Of a stretch of DNA of 64,000 bases, positions 45,648-56,958 are shown one piece after another. The stretch comes from Apodemus sylvaticus (Eukaryota > Chordata > Mammalia > Rodentia > Muridae), in the NCBI RefSeq assembly GCF_947179515.1, contig NC_067488.1, positions 30,942,039 through 31,006,038 on the forward strand, read 5' to 3'. The notes under the pieces are model-generated. The model was not told the origin of the DNA and searched no databases. It saw only the letters and a list, made by a program, of their open reading frames with translations. Position 1 is the first letter of the stretch. Every line of letters starts with the position of its first letter. Made by a program: the position numbers and the translations under genes.

Positions 45648-45864
45648 TACACATGAACAGAACAGCATCAAAATGATAATGTCAAGCTATTTGGACCTTC
45701 CAGATGTTAGAATCATGAGCAACATAAAATTCTCTTTACTTCATAAATTTTCTAGGATCAAGTATTCTATTAAAACAATACCAAATAGATTAAGACAGCA
45801 TTTACTATACTAGTTGATGTCACAACTTTGATTATTATAATCAAAGAAATACACACCCCCCATG

Positions 45865-45869
<5 letters not shown>

Positions 45870-45931
<62 letters not shown>

Positions 45932-45943
45932 ACACACACACAT
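45870..45943. repeat. (TA)n-(CA)n microsatellite
   Basis: An uninterrupted TA run of about 26 units is followed by an imperfect CA run. Long TA runs are self-complementary and can extrude as hairpins. Confidence 0.97.
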
Positions 45944-46389
45944 ATCATCTTCTCCATCTTTGTAGGGTTCACAGCATAGCCACGGTCTCAGCCTTGAGCA
46001 GTTTTTGGCTGCTTTTGGAAGTTTGAAAAGTTTTCCATGTATTGATCTACCACTTGTCTCCTGGTAATGGTCAGAAAGCCAAATAGAGTTGGTCCCAGCT
46101 TTCTTCTACCTGACAACCTTTCTAATACTACAAATGAGCTTTTAGGTAACATGGGAACTGGGATATTCTTAGGCTCAAATTGCACTTGGCAGTACAGAGG
46201 GCTTTTAGGACTCATCCTGACTTCAGGAGAGACTCAGCTTGATACTGGGGGTCTTGTGAACCTATCTTGTGACAGCTTGATTTTCAATTTAAATACTAAC
46301 CATACAAACTAACTCCACTGGAATTCATAAAGCATATTAGCATTCATTCTTTTGCCATGTCCTTACATTGGCTGGATGAGATTGTCCCG

Positions 46390-46510
46390 AACAACTTATT
46401 ATTTCTAGTTTATTCTCAAGTACAATGAAACTCAGAGTAGTGATTAGCCCAAGCCACTCAGCTAACCTCTCACTGTGTTGAAACTCTGTGGATGCTGATG
46501 CAATCCTACC
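46390..46510 (-). repeat. MIR SINE
   Basis: CAATGAAACTCAGAGTAGTGATTAGCCCAAGCCACTCAGCTAAC matches the antisense MIR core well; the flanks decay quickly. Confidence 0.6.
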
Positions 46511-46901
46511 TGCTGTCTTTTCTGTTACGTGTCTCATATCCATCCATCAAACTTTCCCAGAACTTGTTTATTGGTCTTCCCTGAAAATGCATCTCATGCC
46601 ACATTGATTTTATTAGGTAAATCCTTCTTCCCCAAACCATAAATCACAAGATCAATCTCCAAACCTTTAGAATGTCCCTCAGTTCTTTAAAATTGTCTTC
46701 TTGCTCTGAGCTTTAGGGAACATGAGGCACATGGGTGGAACACAGAGAACATACTATAGGGACAATATGCTGGTTGACTGATAGTCAGGGAACTTTGGAA
46801 GCACAATGGAACAGGTTGAGAATGTGCTACTATGAGTACTATGAGCTACTATGGGTTGGAGATCCCCGAGATACAATTTAACAGCATGCACATCCTTAGA
46901 A

Positions 46902-47294
46902 CAGTATTCTCTGGGCAGTGATGGTGCACACCTTTAGTCCCAGCACTTGGGAGGCAGAGGCAGGCAGATTGATTTCTGAGTCCGAGGCCAGCCTGGTCTA
47001 CAGAGTGAGTTCTAGGACAGCCAGGACTACACAGAGAAACCCTGTCTCAAAAAAAGCCAAAGCAAAACAAGAACAGTATTCTCAATCTTCCTAATGCTGA
47101 GCTCCCTTTATACAGTTCCTCATATAGTAACCCCTAATTGTAAAGTTATTTTTGTTGCTGCTTTATAACTGTAATTTTGCTTCTTTTATGAATCATAATA
47201 TAAATATCTGATATGTATGATGGTCTTAGTCAACCCCCATGAAAGAGGCAATCAACACTCAAAGGGGTCATAACCCAAAGTTTGAGCACCATGG
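46902..47294 (+). mobile_element. URR1-type hAT DNA transposon, interrupted by a B1
   Basis: The left terminus CAGTATTCTC starts at 46902, is interrupted by a B1, and is repeated with the target duplication at 47074. The body then follows URR1 order: CTTCCTAATGCTGAGCTCCC, CAGTTCCTCATATAGTAACCCC, TAATTTTGCTTC, AAATATCTGATATGTATGATGG, CTCAAAGGGGTCATAACCC and GTTTGAGCACCATGG. The flanks CCTTAGAA (46894-46901) and ATTTAGAG (47295-47302) share TTAGA, consistent with a decayed 8-bp hAT duplication. Confidence 0.9.
46912..47069 (+). mobile_element. B1 SINE with 14-bp target-site duplication
   Basis: A well-preserved B1 shows CACACCTTTAGTCCCAGCAC, GGAGGCAGAGGCAGGC, GGCCAGCCTGGTCTACAGAG, AGGACAGCCAGGACTACACAG, AAACCCTGTCTC and an A-rich tail. 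The perfect repeat AGAACAGTATTCTC lies at 46898-46911 and 47070-47083. The target lies within the left terminus of a URR1 copy, so the B1 is younger than that URR1. Confidence 0.97.
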
Positions 47295-47302
47295 ATTTAG
47301 AG

Positions 47303-48365
47303 TGTTAAAAGGAGCTATGCCAGATGTTATATAAGAGAAAGTGCACCATACCTGTAAATATTAGGAAACCATAAAGAATTTTGTGTTGTTGGAACACAAG
47401 GTGCAAAAAGAGATTTTAGGAAGGATGTGTAGGAGGAAGGCCAGGTTCTAAAAGTTGTCACATGAAAGAGTTTACATTTTATCCTGAAGGCTGAAATGAA
47501 CCAAATTGAACCTGAAATAGGCCAGTGCCCACTGAATTGGGGATTTGTTGGGAAGAGCCAGCTAATGGGAACTCTAGGCAGGATGGGCTGGAGGTGGAGG
47601 TGAGGAACAAGATGAAGACAGATTGTAGGCGATGTAAACACACTTGAATGGCTCAGATGAGAGAAAATAGATGACAGTGGTGATAATCATAATACTGGAA
47701 GGATTTTTAGATATTTTTAGGAAAAAAGATAAATAGGCCCAATGATTCGGTGATTGTTGATAGAGGAGCAAGGGTCCTATAATATTTACAGAAATTTCTA
47801 GATTGGCTGGAAGATGCTGTCTTATTCCTTGCCGTTGCCACTGCTGTACTGAGGAAAAGGTTTGGTAAAGAGAAAGCAAGCTGATTTACTGACAATGCCT
47901 TTCTATTCCTTTTGTGTAGTATTCAAGATGGCTGGTTAGCCACTTAGGGTCTCTTCTTCATGGGCACTCTATATACACCCCTGTGCTTAGGTGCGATCAT
48001 GGAATCAAGTCTAAGGGAAATGCTATTTTCACTTCCAAGCCCAGGCCACACATACTTGTGTTTGATTTTATGTGTTCTGCATAAAAGCATAGGCTTAGGA
48101 GGAAAGAAAAATCCCCTATTCACCGTGTAGACAAAACTTAGCCATCAGTTAGGGATAGGGACTTCAGATACCATAGTAGGAAGTAATATGCGTCTATGAT
48201 CTTCGTTATAGTGAGCCGCCACCTCTGCCTGATTGACGTACCCTTCTTGTTTCTTGTCTCACCCAGAGAGGAAAGATGATGAAGCTTAGCTGATAGCTAT
48301 TAGGTCAAGACCCATTACCTTCCTTACTTACACAAGTGAACTGAAACTTTTCTACTTGTATTTTG
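47303..48365. other. No recognised feature (about 1.1 kb)
   Basis: Open frames of 101 and 104 codons on the - strand (47574-47879, 47327-47641) overlap each other in different frames and have no recognisable content. Confidence 0.5.
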
Positions 48366-48485
48366 CAAAAGGAAGAAACAGAGGGAGAGAAGGAGGCAGG
48401 GAAAAGGAGGGAGAAGGAGGGAGAAGGAGGGAAAGAGAGATAGAGACAGAGACAGAGAGACAGAGACAGAGATAGAGAGACAGAG
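48366..48485. repeat. GA-rich tract with GGGAGAAGGA and GACAGA units
   Basis: A purine-rich tract of about 120 bp changes from GGAGGGAGAAGG units to AGAGACAGAGA units. Confidence 0.9.
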
Positions 48486-48824
48486 AACCCTGAAGTTGGC
48501 TGGCTTTCTTTGGTCATTCTATTTTCCTCTAGTCACAAGTACCCAGAGCTCTGAGCGTTCCACATGGTTTTGCAGGAGATTCCCACACTCTACTTCTCTC
48601 TTCCTTAGAAAATAAGATTATAGTGAAGAGAAAGAAGTCATTAGAAGACAATGGAGAGAAAGTAAATCCATCAATTAACTGAAGTTCTATTGGTTCACAG
48701 TTAGCTCTGGTACATATCAGATGCCAGAGTGAGCCGTGGGCTGGACATGGGCAGGAGAGTGTTGAGCCAGCACAGGTTCCTCCTTTTTTAACACCGTGCT
48801 GTCCTCCCCTTGCCCTGGTTCTCA

Positions 48825-49205
48825 TTTTCTTTTCAGTTCACTGTGTTTCAGCCACACTAGTCTTCTTTATGCTCCTCAAACGCTGTCCTGTTTCTTCCTA
48901 ATCTTGGGGACGTCGCAAGTGCTGTTTCATCCCTTGGAAATCATTACCCATACCTTCCTTCAGTCTCTAATCTGTACAGCTTCCTTTTCCTAATCCACAT
49001 GCTTGCTCTTATGTCTCTATCAGTAGTGGGCTCCGTGACCCCTGAGCTTGAGATATGCCCTGATACACCCACATATTTCATTCTGGACTTCTCCTTTGTG
49101 GCAGTCTTCTGACCTCTGATTGTGTAATCCTTTGCCCCATGCCCTGCTTTATCCAATAGAGTGTCAGCTTTTCAAGGGGAGGAATCATGTGGGAATATTC
49201 TCTCT
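48825..49205 (+). mobile_element. L2 LINE 3' region
   Basis: The order TTCAGCCACACTAGTCTTCTTT, TGCTCCTCAAACGCTG, AAGTGCTGTTTCATCCCTTGG, CAATAGAGTGTCAGCTTTTCAAGGGGAGGAATC matches the end of L2, with heavy divergence. Confidence 0.6.
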
Positions 49206-50060
49206 GTTAGGAGACCTGAGCATAAGACCCCAGATAGAGGATAAGCAGGAAGCAAATATTTCTTTTTTTTCTTGGCAAAAGTAATATTGTAAAAATAAGC
49301 CATTTTTCCAAGTGGCTTTCTGAAAAACAAAATAGACACTGTGAAATTCTGAAATGAATCATCCACCAAGTAGTTAGATACTTAGTTAAATCTAAACCAG
49401 AGTGTGAGAAGCATATAGCTTCTCTTGGCTGTGTTGTCAGTACTGAGGATATCACTGGTCCCTGAACTCTACTAGGGACTTTTTCTTGGGTGCTTTCATG
49501 ATGGTGACATGATGGTAGCAGTGTAACTTGGTTCTGAAAGAGGGAGAAAGAATAGTAGAGCTTGAATTGTGGTTACCTCCTTTTGTAGCTAAGCCACCTT
49601 GGGTGATATCAAACCTTGCTTTCTCTCCTTGAAAATGGAGAGCTTTCTCCTTCCAGTTTCTGCATGGGCTCTTTGCAAGACTCACATGTGCAAATGTGGA
49701 TGAATATGTCTCATAGGAAGGTTGGCACTTAGCAGGGGGCTCAGGAATGTTTAGTAGACCACTGAGTACGAGGACCAGGTTCAGATGCTGAGTCATAACA
49801 CACTTGAACTGACCAGTCTGAAGCTGTTAATGAGGCACATGAGTACTTTATCCTTTACTAGTGAATGAAGATACTGATTTACTTTCAAAGGCAAAGGACA
49901 GAAGAGGAGGGTTAGATCTCTAATTTTCAACCTGTCCCTTCTTTACAAAGCATACAATCTTGATTAAAGGACAGGCAAACCTCCAGGGCAGCCGTAGACC
50001 TAGCGTATTCTTTTGGAAAGAACCTGGGGATGATACCATCACTATTGGCAAGTGGCATAT
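49206..50060. other. No recognised feature (about 850 bp)
   Basis: The longest open frame is 114 codons on the - strand (49452-49796), without recognisable content. Nothing is assigned. Confidence 0.5.
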
Positions 50061-50064
50061 TTGT

Positions 50065-50335
50065 AAGGATTCCTTTAGATATGCACCTGTCATGAGTACC
50101 TCCTATGTGTGAGATTAACCCTGTTATGCATGCATTGTTCTCTGGGCTGTTTATTTGTTACCTCATTTAGTGAAGAATCTAGTATTCGTTTTAAATTCAC
50201 GATAAGAGCTAAAAACTTAAACCAAATACAAAGACCACAGAATAAAAGGACTAATCAATTTGTACTGTTCAGGCTGCTAGTAGGAAGCAGGACTGGTATT
50301 TGAGCCCATGTCTTTTTAAAACCAAATCTCACCCA
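50065..50335 (-). repeat. MIR SINE, long but patchy
   Basis: ATGAGTACCTCCTATGTGTGAG and GCATTGTTCTCTGGGC at the left, and GCTGCTAGTAGGAAGCAGGACTGGTATTTGAGCCC at the right, are consistent with both ends of one antisense MIR. Confidence 0.6.
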
Positions 50336-50589
50336 CTTTGATATACATTATGTTCAATCATCAGTAAACAGCATTTCATGAGCATTGAACCAAAAGCTTA
50401 GATAGAAAAAGTAAGCCTGATTTTAGTAATAGGTGGCAATATGGAAATTAGAATTGTAGCTGCCTAACAACTTCCAAAACAGAGTTTCTCCTGGGATGCA
50501 GAACTTTTCAGTTCCTCTCTGTAGAAGCTCAAAGTCTGATGTCCTTTTCCCCCTTTTGATAGTTCCTGAAGCCTCCTTGGCAGGGAGGG

Positions 50590-50850
50590 AGACACTTAGT
50601 GGAGGAGAAAGAACACTGGCCTGGGAACCATTTCTTGCACTCATTCTTTGTTAGACATGACTTTGAGAAATCCATGCAAAGCTATAGAGCCTCAGTTTTC
50701 CTTACATGTAAAATGGACAATTGCACAGCTTAACCGCCTGCAATACTGGATTTGAGAGGTCCACTGAGATGACCCTTCCATAATGGCATGCAAAGATACC
50801 ATCTGATGCTTAGGCAGAATAAACACTCTGCTTCCAATCTTTGGCATTTC
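50590..50850 (+). repeat. MIR SINE
   Basis: GAAAGAACACTGGCCTGGGAACC, GAGCCTCAGTTTTCCTTACATGTAAAATGGAC and a diverged 3' part follow MIR order. Confidence 0.75.
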
Positions 50851-51980
50851 ACCAGTCATCTCTACCTCTATTTCCTAATGGGAGCTTAAGACTGAGCAGT
50901 CTGGAAACGATACCTTCCTTCCTGTAGTTTTTATGCATCCCAAAGTGTCAATTATTTGCATTTAGGAATGTTTTCTTGCTGAAGAACTGCATTTTGATGC
51001 CATAAACTCAAGACAGCATTCTGATGAAAATTGTTTCCCTTGACATACTGTGAACTCTTCATTTCCAGACAGTTTGGTTGCACAAATACATCCTGTCTGG
51101 TGCATCTTGTCTTTTTCAAAATTATGACTTCACAGGGACAGCCATTTCTGCTATTCTCCAAAGCTGGCTTTGGCAGTTTCTGTCACTGTCAGAGAACCTT
51201 GATGGAATTACAGCCTTGTATTTCAATTTTGCTCTTGTTTATTATCTGCACTGCCTCTCTACTCAACTTGCTTTAGCTTATCTGAGAAGACACAGCTAGC
51301 CATGAATGAGCCATGTGGTCTAGTCAATTGCATTTCCACAATTTCATTAGATGACTGGATAAATTAACTTTAGTAGACATGGTTGACAGCCTTGAGTGTT
51401 CATCAGTCTTCCATGGTTTCTAGTTTCTGCTTTTCATGGAAGCATCTGCACCAAAAGTAAAATGAGGAGCCAGTGGAGCTGAGTTGTTGGGCTCTGATTC
51501 TATCAATCTTGGAGGGTACCATAGACATAGAGCCTTTTTGTTTTGGCTAGCAGTAGGATTCACAGTGCATAGAACTCAGGGCAGGGCTGGAGGAGCAGAG
51601 ACATGGAAGTTTCTCAAGGTACCCTCTCACTGGTCTTTCACCTGTGCACTTGAATTCCCAGGCAGAGAGAAGCAAGGCCAAGAGCCCCTTCACCACTAAG
51701 GTGCACAGGTCAAGGAAGGTAGAATGAACTTAAGCAATTTGACTGAGGAAAGTTGCCTCTTGGGTGATTGTCACGGGAAAGAGATGTGTTGGAAGATTTT
51801 GTGGCCTTCACAATTTCATAACCCACTTAGGCCATTTAGGCCAAACTGAAGTGTGTGCCTCAGGTGGCTGGTAACAGGTGAAGAAGCACAATTAGAATGA
51901 CTAAGCCACAAATATATGATATTAGATTCTCAAGGTGGCTTAGCTGGTACTTTAGCAGCAGGCCAAGCATTTAGATCTTG
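50851..51980. other. No recognised feature (about 1.1 kb)
   Basis: Overlapping open frames of 69-81 codons at 50952-51299 have no recognisable content. Nothing is assigned. Confidence 0.5.
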
Positions 51981-51984
51981 TTTA

Positions 51985-52100
51985 TATTATCTCTACATGA
52001 GGCATGAACCATATGCTTTTCCACTTAGCAGGTGAAGAAATTGAGTCAGGTCTATACTACAAGGTAATGAAGGAGTACTGACTTCTACTTTAGTGCCAAA
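51985..52100 (-). repeat. MIR SINE fragment
   Basis: CACTTAGCAGGTGAAGAAATTGAGTCAGG with a following CTACAAGGTAATGAAGG matches the antisense MIR core. Confidence 0.5.
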
Positions 52101-52419
52101 TCTTTATCATTCTGTTTGAAAGAAGCCCATTGAGTATTTCTGAAATCTTATGGACTTCATCCACAAGATTTCATCCATGTGCTAGTATTTACAAATGCCA
52201 GTATTTACAAACACTATCAGAACAGGTGTGGTACCTTTAAGACTTGTGGTGAGCCTAAAGAACCAAATTCTCTGATGCAGTCTTCTAGAAATGTATTTCC
52301 TTGCAGACAGGAACATCACTGTTTGCTGTATGAACCAGAGGTCTGTATCCTGAATTGTATTTTGAATGATTGCAGAAACAAATTCTTGCCGTTTAGTTTG
52401 ACACCAGAAGTCAGCCAAT

Positions 52420-52620
52420 CTAATTTGAAGCACGATCTGGGATGTATTTGGGCAAGTTTTGGAAGGGACATGCTTTGAACCTCAGTTTCCATACTTTTAA
52501 AGTGCATCTAAAATCATCTTCCACTGTAAAGCTAGATAAATGAAGTTAGCATACAAACAAGAGTGGGCTATGGCACATAGTGGGTTCCTAATAAAACGTA
52601 CTTGGTACTGGACTAGTTCT
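52420..52620 (+). repeat. MIR SINE
   Basis: TTTGGGCAAGTTTTGGAAGG, GAACCTCAGTTTCCATACTTTTAAAGTG and a terminal GGCACATAGTGGGTTCCTAATAAAACG match MIR in order. Confidence 0.7.
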
Positions 52621-53355
52621 TTCTTTTGACTCTGAAAGTGTCCTTTTCCTAAGACAATACAGAGTAGACACTAACTTTCTTTTGGTTCCTGGGTCTCCCT
52701 CTCCTAACTGTGACACAGGAAGACTCTCTCACCTTTGTTCCTTCTTCTCATCTGGGTGATTTCTCACGATACCATCAACTTCTCTGTGTAGGTTTGGTGT
52801 GTGGTGTGTATCTGTGCATGACAGTTAGAATGTGAGCCACCATCCAAAGTATGTAACAAGGACTAATGCAGTCTCTTGTATTTAGATTCAAATAACTGCA
52901 AGTAGAATGTACAAGAGACAGGATCCACTTCCTCCTATTTCTGAATAGGTGATGAGGAGATGGGTGGGTTCCGTTGGGGAGATACTCAGGAGAGAATACA
53001 CATGGGATCTGTACCTGACTATAACCCACATTGGAACCCACCTCACATTGATGGTAACAAGCGGAACAGCCCAAATGAAAGGACTAAAAGGGGTTTTTCT
53101 CTTGCTGTAACCATGCAATTGCCAAGAAATCTTAGGATAATTTTGGGCATGGTAGTGTGATAGGGAGTAACAATGAAAGGTTGGCCAGGGTGGACCAGAA
53201 TCTTTAAAGTTAGTTCTAGGGAATTCTGAGGGGTATTTGTTTTTCAGCCTGTAGAACAGAAGGGGAGACAGAGAAGATACTCCAAATCCTTGAAGGAGAT
53301 GACAGGCTTCTTTTCTGTTGAATAGAAGTTGGCTAAGAGCACAGAGGCCTATGTT
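52621..53355. other. No recognised feature (about 730 bp)
   Basis: A 179-codon open frame lies on the - strand at 52888-53427, the longest outside LINE-1. It reads into the hAT fossil on its right, and its content is not recognisable. I treat it as chance. Confidence 0.45.
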
Positions 53356-53360
53356 GTAAA

Positions 53361-53573
53361 GCAGTAGTTGGCCAACCTTTCCTATAAAGAAACAGGTAAT
53401 AAGTAGTTTAGACTTTGGAAGCCACATGATCTCTCTTATAGCTACTTAAATTTGTCTTTGTAGCACAAAACACCGCCATGATCAACATGTCAATAAATTA
53501 ATATGACTGTGTCCTAATAAAACTTGGTTTATAAAAACTGACATTAAGTACCATTTGCCAACAGATAATAGCC
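53361..53573 (+). mobile_element. hAT-type DNA transposon fossil (MER family)
   Basis: CAGTAGTTGGCCAACCTTTCC at the left and ACCATTTGCCAACA at the right form imperfect inverted ends. The body shows TAGTTTAGACTTTGGAAGCCAC, GATCTCTCTTATAGCTACT, and GTGTCCTAATAAAACTTGGTTTATAAAAAC. This matches a short non-autonomous mammalian element that I know but cannot name with certainty. Confidence 0.75.
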
Positions 53574-53719
53574 TCCCTCCACCCAGTCCCAATATAAATT
53601 CTTTTCTTTTACAAAACTCCAAGCTTCCTAATAATAAGACTATTCAGAATTGCCTAGGAAATTTTAGTCTATTAAAATAACCTGGACGAACTAGAATAGG
53701 GTAACATAAAGCCAATACA

Positions 53720-53960
53720 TTTATCAGGCAGAGACCTTCTCTTAGAAATATATGAAGAACACTTACACCTTAATAATAATAAGACATCCCTGAACATGGG
53801 TAAAAGTTAGGAACAGAGCCTACATGAAAGAAAATAAAGAAGTGGAAAATAAATATCCATAAAGATGCACTATATAATTTTTACAAGGGAAATGAAAATT
53901 AGAACATCAATGAACTCTCAAGATACCCATGAACATGACTGAACTCAGAAAGATGATGTC
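53720..53960 (+). mobile_element. L1M-type LINE-1 ORF2 fragment
   Basis: AAGAACACTTACACC, AAATATCCATAAAGATGCAC, and GGGAAATGAAAATTAGAACATCAATGAACTC resemble the region before the end of LINE-1 ORF2. The copy is ancient and full of stops. Confidence 0.5.
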
Positions 53961-54144
53961 ATGTGTCCATGTTAAGTGTAAACAATTAAGTCTCTGAATT
54001 GCTGGGGAGAGAGTAAAATACCAGATTCCAGAGATCTCTGTGGCAGCTTTATACAGGGTTCAGCTGTAGCTTTTTTTCTCCTTTTCTTCCTCCTTCATCC
54101 TCCACCTCAACCCCCTTCTTCTTCACCTTCCTCCTTAGCTTTTT

Positions 54145-54295
54145 TTTTTTTTCAAGACAGGGTTTCTCTGTGAAATAGCCCTGGCTATCCTGAACTTGCT
54201 TTGTAAATCAGGCTGGCCTCAAACTAACAGGTTTATCTGTCTGCCTCTGCTTCCTGAGTACTGGGATTAAAGGCGTCCCATACCCAGACTTCAGC
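54145..54295 (-). mobile_element. B1 SINE
   Basis: A T run, then the antisense B1: CAAGACAGGGTTTCTCTGTG, CAGGCTGGCCTCAAAC, TGTCTGCCTCTGCTTCCTGAG, TGGGATTAAAGGCG. It sits between two L1M pieces of like orientation. Confidence 0.92.
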
Positions 54296-54329
54296 ATTTT
54301 GCTTTTTTTCATCAACGCAACATTGTTCT

Positions 54330-54900
54330 CCGTGTTTAGTAAAAGAATATACATTTAACAAAAAACTTGTGTAATGTATTTGTAGCTACTTTACTTGTAA
54401 TTACCCAAATTGGAAATGGCTATGGACAGGTGAATAGGTAACTATACAGTAATGTTTGTGTACAATATATTTTTATATGTACATATATAAACACATATAT
54501 ACATATATGTGTACATATATACATGTGTGTATACACATGCACATCAAATGGAATATTGCATAGTAAGGAAAGGCAAACTGTTGATATTATATGAAGGCAT
54601 TTTACAATATATTGAGGAGAGGTATTAGACACAAACTATATACTATGATATTCCATATACATGAAATTTTAGTTCAGAGAAACCTGCCCACAACAACAGA
54701 CCAGATGAACGAAGAGCAGATTAGTAGTTATATAAGAGAATGGATGTATTTTAAAGTATTGTGGAAAAAAGTTCATATTTCAAGGACAAATTTGAGATTC
54801 TGTATGTGGGAGTGGCTAGCTGTATGTCATTAGCAAACTATGTCAGGTACTTAATGTAGGCAAGTTATTTTGTGTTCAGATTTTGATCTGATAAAATAGA
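54330..54900 (+). mobile_element. L1M-type LINE-1 3' region
   Basis: AATTACCCAAATTGGAAATGGC, GACAGGTGAATAGGTAACTATACAG, AATGGAATATTGCATAG, CTATGATATTCCATATACATGAAATTTTAG and GAGCAGATTAGTAGTTATA follow the ORF2 end and 3' UTR of old mammalian LINE-1. A TA/CA-rich stretch (54470-54540) lies inside it. It may be the continuation of the piece at 53720-53960. Confidence 0.7.
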
Positions 54901-54904
54901 TTTT

Positions 54905-55185
54905 AGAAAACCAGAGGCTGGGGAGATGGGTTGGTTAATAAAGCCCTTGCTATGCAAGTATGAGGACCCTTGTTCAAACCTGTGCTCAGGACCTATGTTC
55001 AAACGAAGCTGTGCATAGTGGTACACATTTGTTGTCTCAGTTCTGTGACTGTAGAGAGCTAACAGGAGATCACTGGCTAGCTAGTCTGCATACCCAGTGA
55101 GCTCTAGGTCAGTATAGCTGCATGTATACCTGTATACACCTGTAGCCCTACACACAGATACATTTGAGTATATTAATGCCTTTTA
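54905..55185 (+). mobile_element. B4/RSINE1-type composite SINE
   Basis: The tRNA-type head GAGGCTGGGGAGATGGGTTGG is followed by GCTATGCAAGTATGAGGACCC, a partly repeated GGACC...GTTCAAAC segment, GTGCATAGTGGTACACATTTG and CTAGCTAGTCTGCATACCCAGTGAGCTC, then a CA-rich end. Confidence 0.7.
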
Positions 55186-55473
55186 TTTCTCTGTGCTCAT
55201 GATAGTCATACATGTAGTTTTTGCAGCTGCCCACTGAACTAGCAGTGATGCTGCTTCCACATTCCTGGTGAGAACCTAAATCTCAGAAAGTAATAATATT
55301 TGTAGGGCCGCGAACAAAATCAAGAAGTCCTTCTAATTTGAGATCCTAGAATTATTTTAAGATATTGGTTGACTGGGGTTAGCATTGAACCATGAGATGA
55401 ACAAGAGCCCATGGTCTAATTTGCACATATTTCTGAGTCATTGGGAGAATAGCATCATGAATGGCCAGTCAAA

Positions 55474-55728
55474 ATGTCAGAACTGAGACTAAAAAGATTA
55501 GCCACAATATCTTCTGAGTATGTGCATATTAGCTCCCAGGCCCTACCTCCCAAAAAGCATCCACCAAATGTTACTGTTAGTAACATTACTGTTAGTATCC
55601 ACCATGCTGTGTCCTCACCAAGCCCTGGCTCAAGGTTCAGTGAACCACGATTCAAGATATCTTCTGAGAATGACTTCTGGGAATTTCATAGCCCCATGGA
55701 TTTCTCAGATTATAGTATGAGCTACTGA
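55474..55728 (+). CDS. Unrecognised 84-codon open frame, doubtful
   Basis: An ATG-initiated frame of 84 codons ends at TGA 55726-55728. Its composition is varied and not repeat-like: basic near the start (MSELRLKRLA), Ser/Pro-rich in the middle (SSPSPGSRFSEPRF), and acidic/aromatic at the end (ENDFWEFHSPMDFSDYSMSY). There is no signal peptide, membrane segment or domain that I know. An in-frame TAG lies seven codons upstream of the ATG, and the AG there has only a weak pyrimidine tract. I recognise no repeat in the segment. It could be a terminal exon, a decayed pseudogene, or chance; chance is most likely in a window of this size. Confidence 0.12.
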   Translation: MSELRLKRLATISSEYVHISSQALPPKKHPPNVTVSNITVSIHHAVSSPSPGSRFSEPRFKISSENDFWEFHSPMDFSDYSMSY

Positions 55729-55789
55729 AATAGCTGATGATACTGATGCTATAGCAGCTTGATCAGAGTAAGAATTATAGATCACAAAA

Positions 55790-55900
55790 ATTCTTTGTGT
55801 ACTTTCTCCACCCTTAACTAGCTAGGCTCTTTGGAGAACTCACTCCAAACCTCAATCTTCTGATGTGTGAAATAAATTACTGTTTAATCTTCAATTAGGA
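55790..55900 (+). repeat. MIR-like trace
   Basis: CAAACCTCAATCTTCTGATGTGTGAAATAAATTACTG resembles the MIR core. It is a weak call. Confidence 0.35.
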
Positions 55901-56143
55901 GGTAAATTTATAAATATGAAAATAATCTGCTCTCCAGCCTCATTGGCAAATGAAGAAACAAATTGTTTCAGTCAGATTTATTAGAGCACATGAAAACTGT
56001 GTCAGTGGCTTGATGAGGGTGTTTGCTTTTCTGCGTAGGGATTCGCTGGTCAGGTTTGCTGTGTGGCTTTGTATTTGAGGTTAATCCATACTTCTGGTCT
56101 CTTGTTCTTGGGTCAAGGAACAAAAGACATTTGAAAGAGGACA

Positions 56144-56147
<4 letters not shown>

Positions 56148-56206
<59 letters not shown>

Positions 56207-56218
56207 AGACTGAGACTG
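56148..56218. repeat. (AG)n microsatellite with (GAGACT)n end
   Basis: About 28 AG units are followed by three ACTGAG units. Confidence 0.97.
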
Positions 56219-56430
56219 TAATCATAGGGAATATAAAATAGATTATTTTGCCAGTTCTAAATATATCACTGATAGTTCTATAGACCCAGAGAAAGCAAAG
56301 AAGCAAGGTGACAGGTCCCCAGCAGACTGAGACATGGCCTTTGGTAATATCAAGCCAAAAAAAAAATCATGTTATTCATTCAAGTTCACCAATGAACCAA
56401 TCCTATCTGTCTTTGATATCTAGCAATCTA

Positions 56431-56730
56431 TTACTTCTCTAGCTGCTGTGACAAGCTACCTAAAGAAAGCACTTGATGCAGGAGCTTAATTGTCTTGTGT
56501 TTTGAGAGGAGTTGGGAAGGCATGACAGCAGGAACATGAGGCAGTTGGTCACATTGCATCTGCAACCAGGAAACAGAGAGAGGTGAATGAATGCTGCTCC
56601 TTTTGGGGATCAAGCCCATGGAATAGTGGTATCCTCATTCAGAGAGAGCCTTCCTTTTTCGGTTCAATTACTCTGGAAATGCCCTGATAGAAATACACAG
56701 AAGTGTGTCTCTTTGGTGAGACACACCAAG
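56431..56730 (-). mobile_element. MaLR-type LTR (MTE/ORR1-like)
   Basis: Antisense landmarks are CTAGCTGCTGTGACAAGCTACC, GGCATGACAGCAGGAACATGAGG, GTTGGTCACATTGCATCTGC, CCCATGGAATAGTGGTATCC, and CTCTGGAAATGCCCTGATAG with AGAAGTGTGTCTC. It is old but clearer than the similar LTR at 5145-5460. Confidence 0.75.
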
Positions 56731-56958
56731 CTACATTAACAACATCAGTGAGCATCACGCATGGGGTCGAGAATTCTCATTTGAGCAGCAAAACAAATTC
56801 TAGTTGCTGCCAGCAAAATTTTATCCATAAAATTCCAATTTATTGTTATATGCACTGTGCCCACCCCCATCAGTTCTAAGTTGCATTTTGCCTCAAGAGT
56901 TTGCATACTGTAATATCAAATGCATCTGATTTATTCTCAGGACTCAGTATTTATTTTT

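Noticed and set aside
52888..53427. A 179-codon open frame on the - strand
   Set aside because: It extends into a hAT-type transposon fossil and has no recognisable content. Chance is the simplest explanation.
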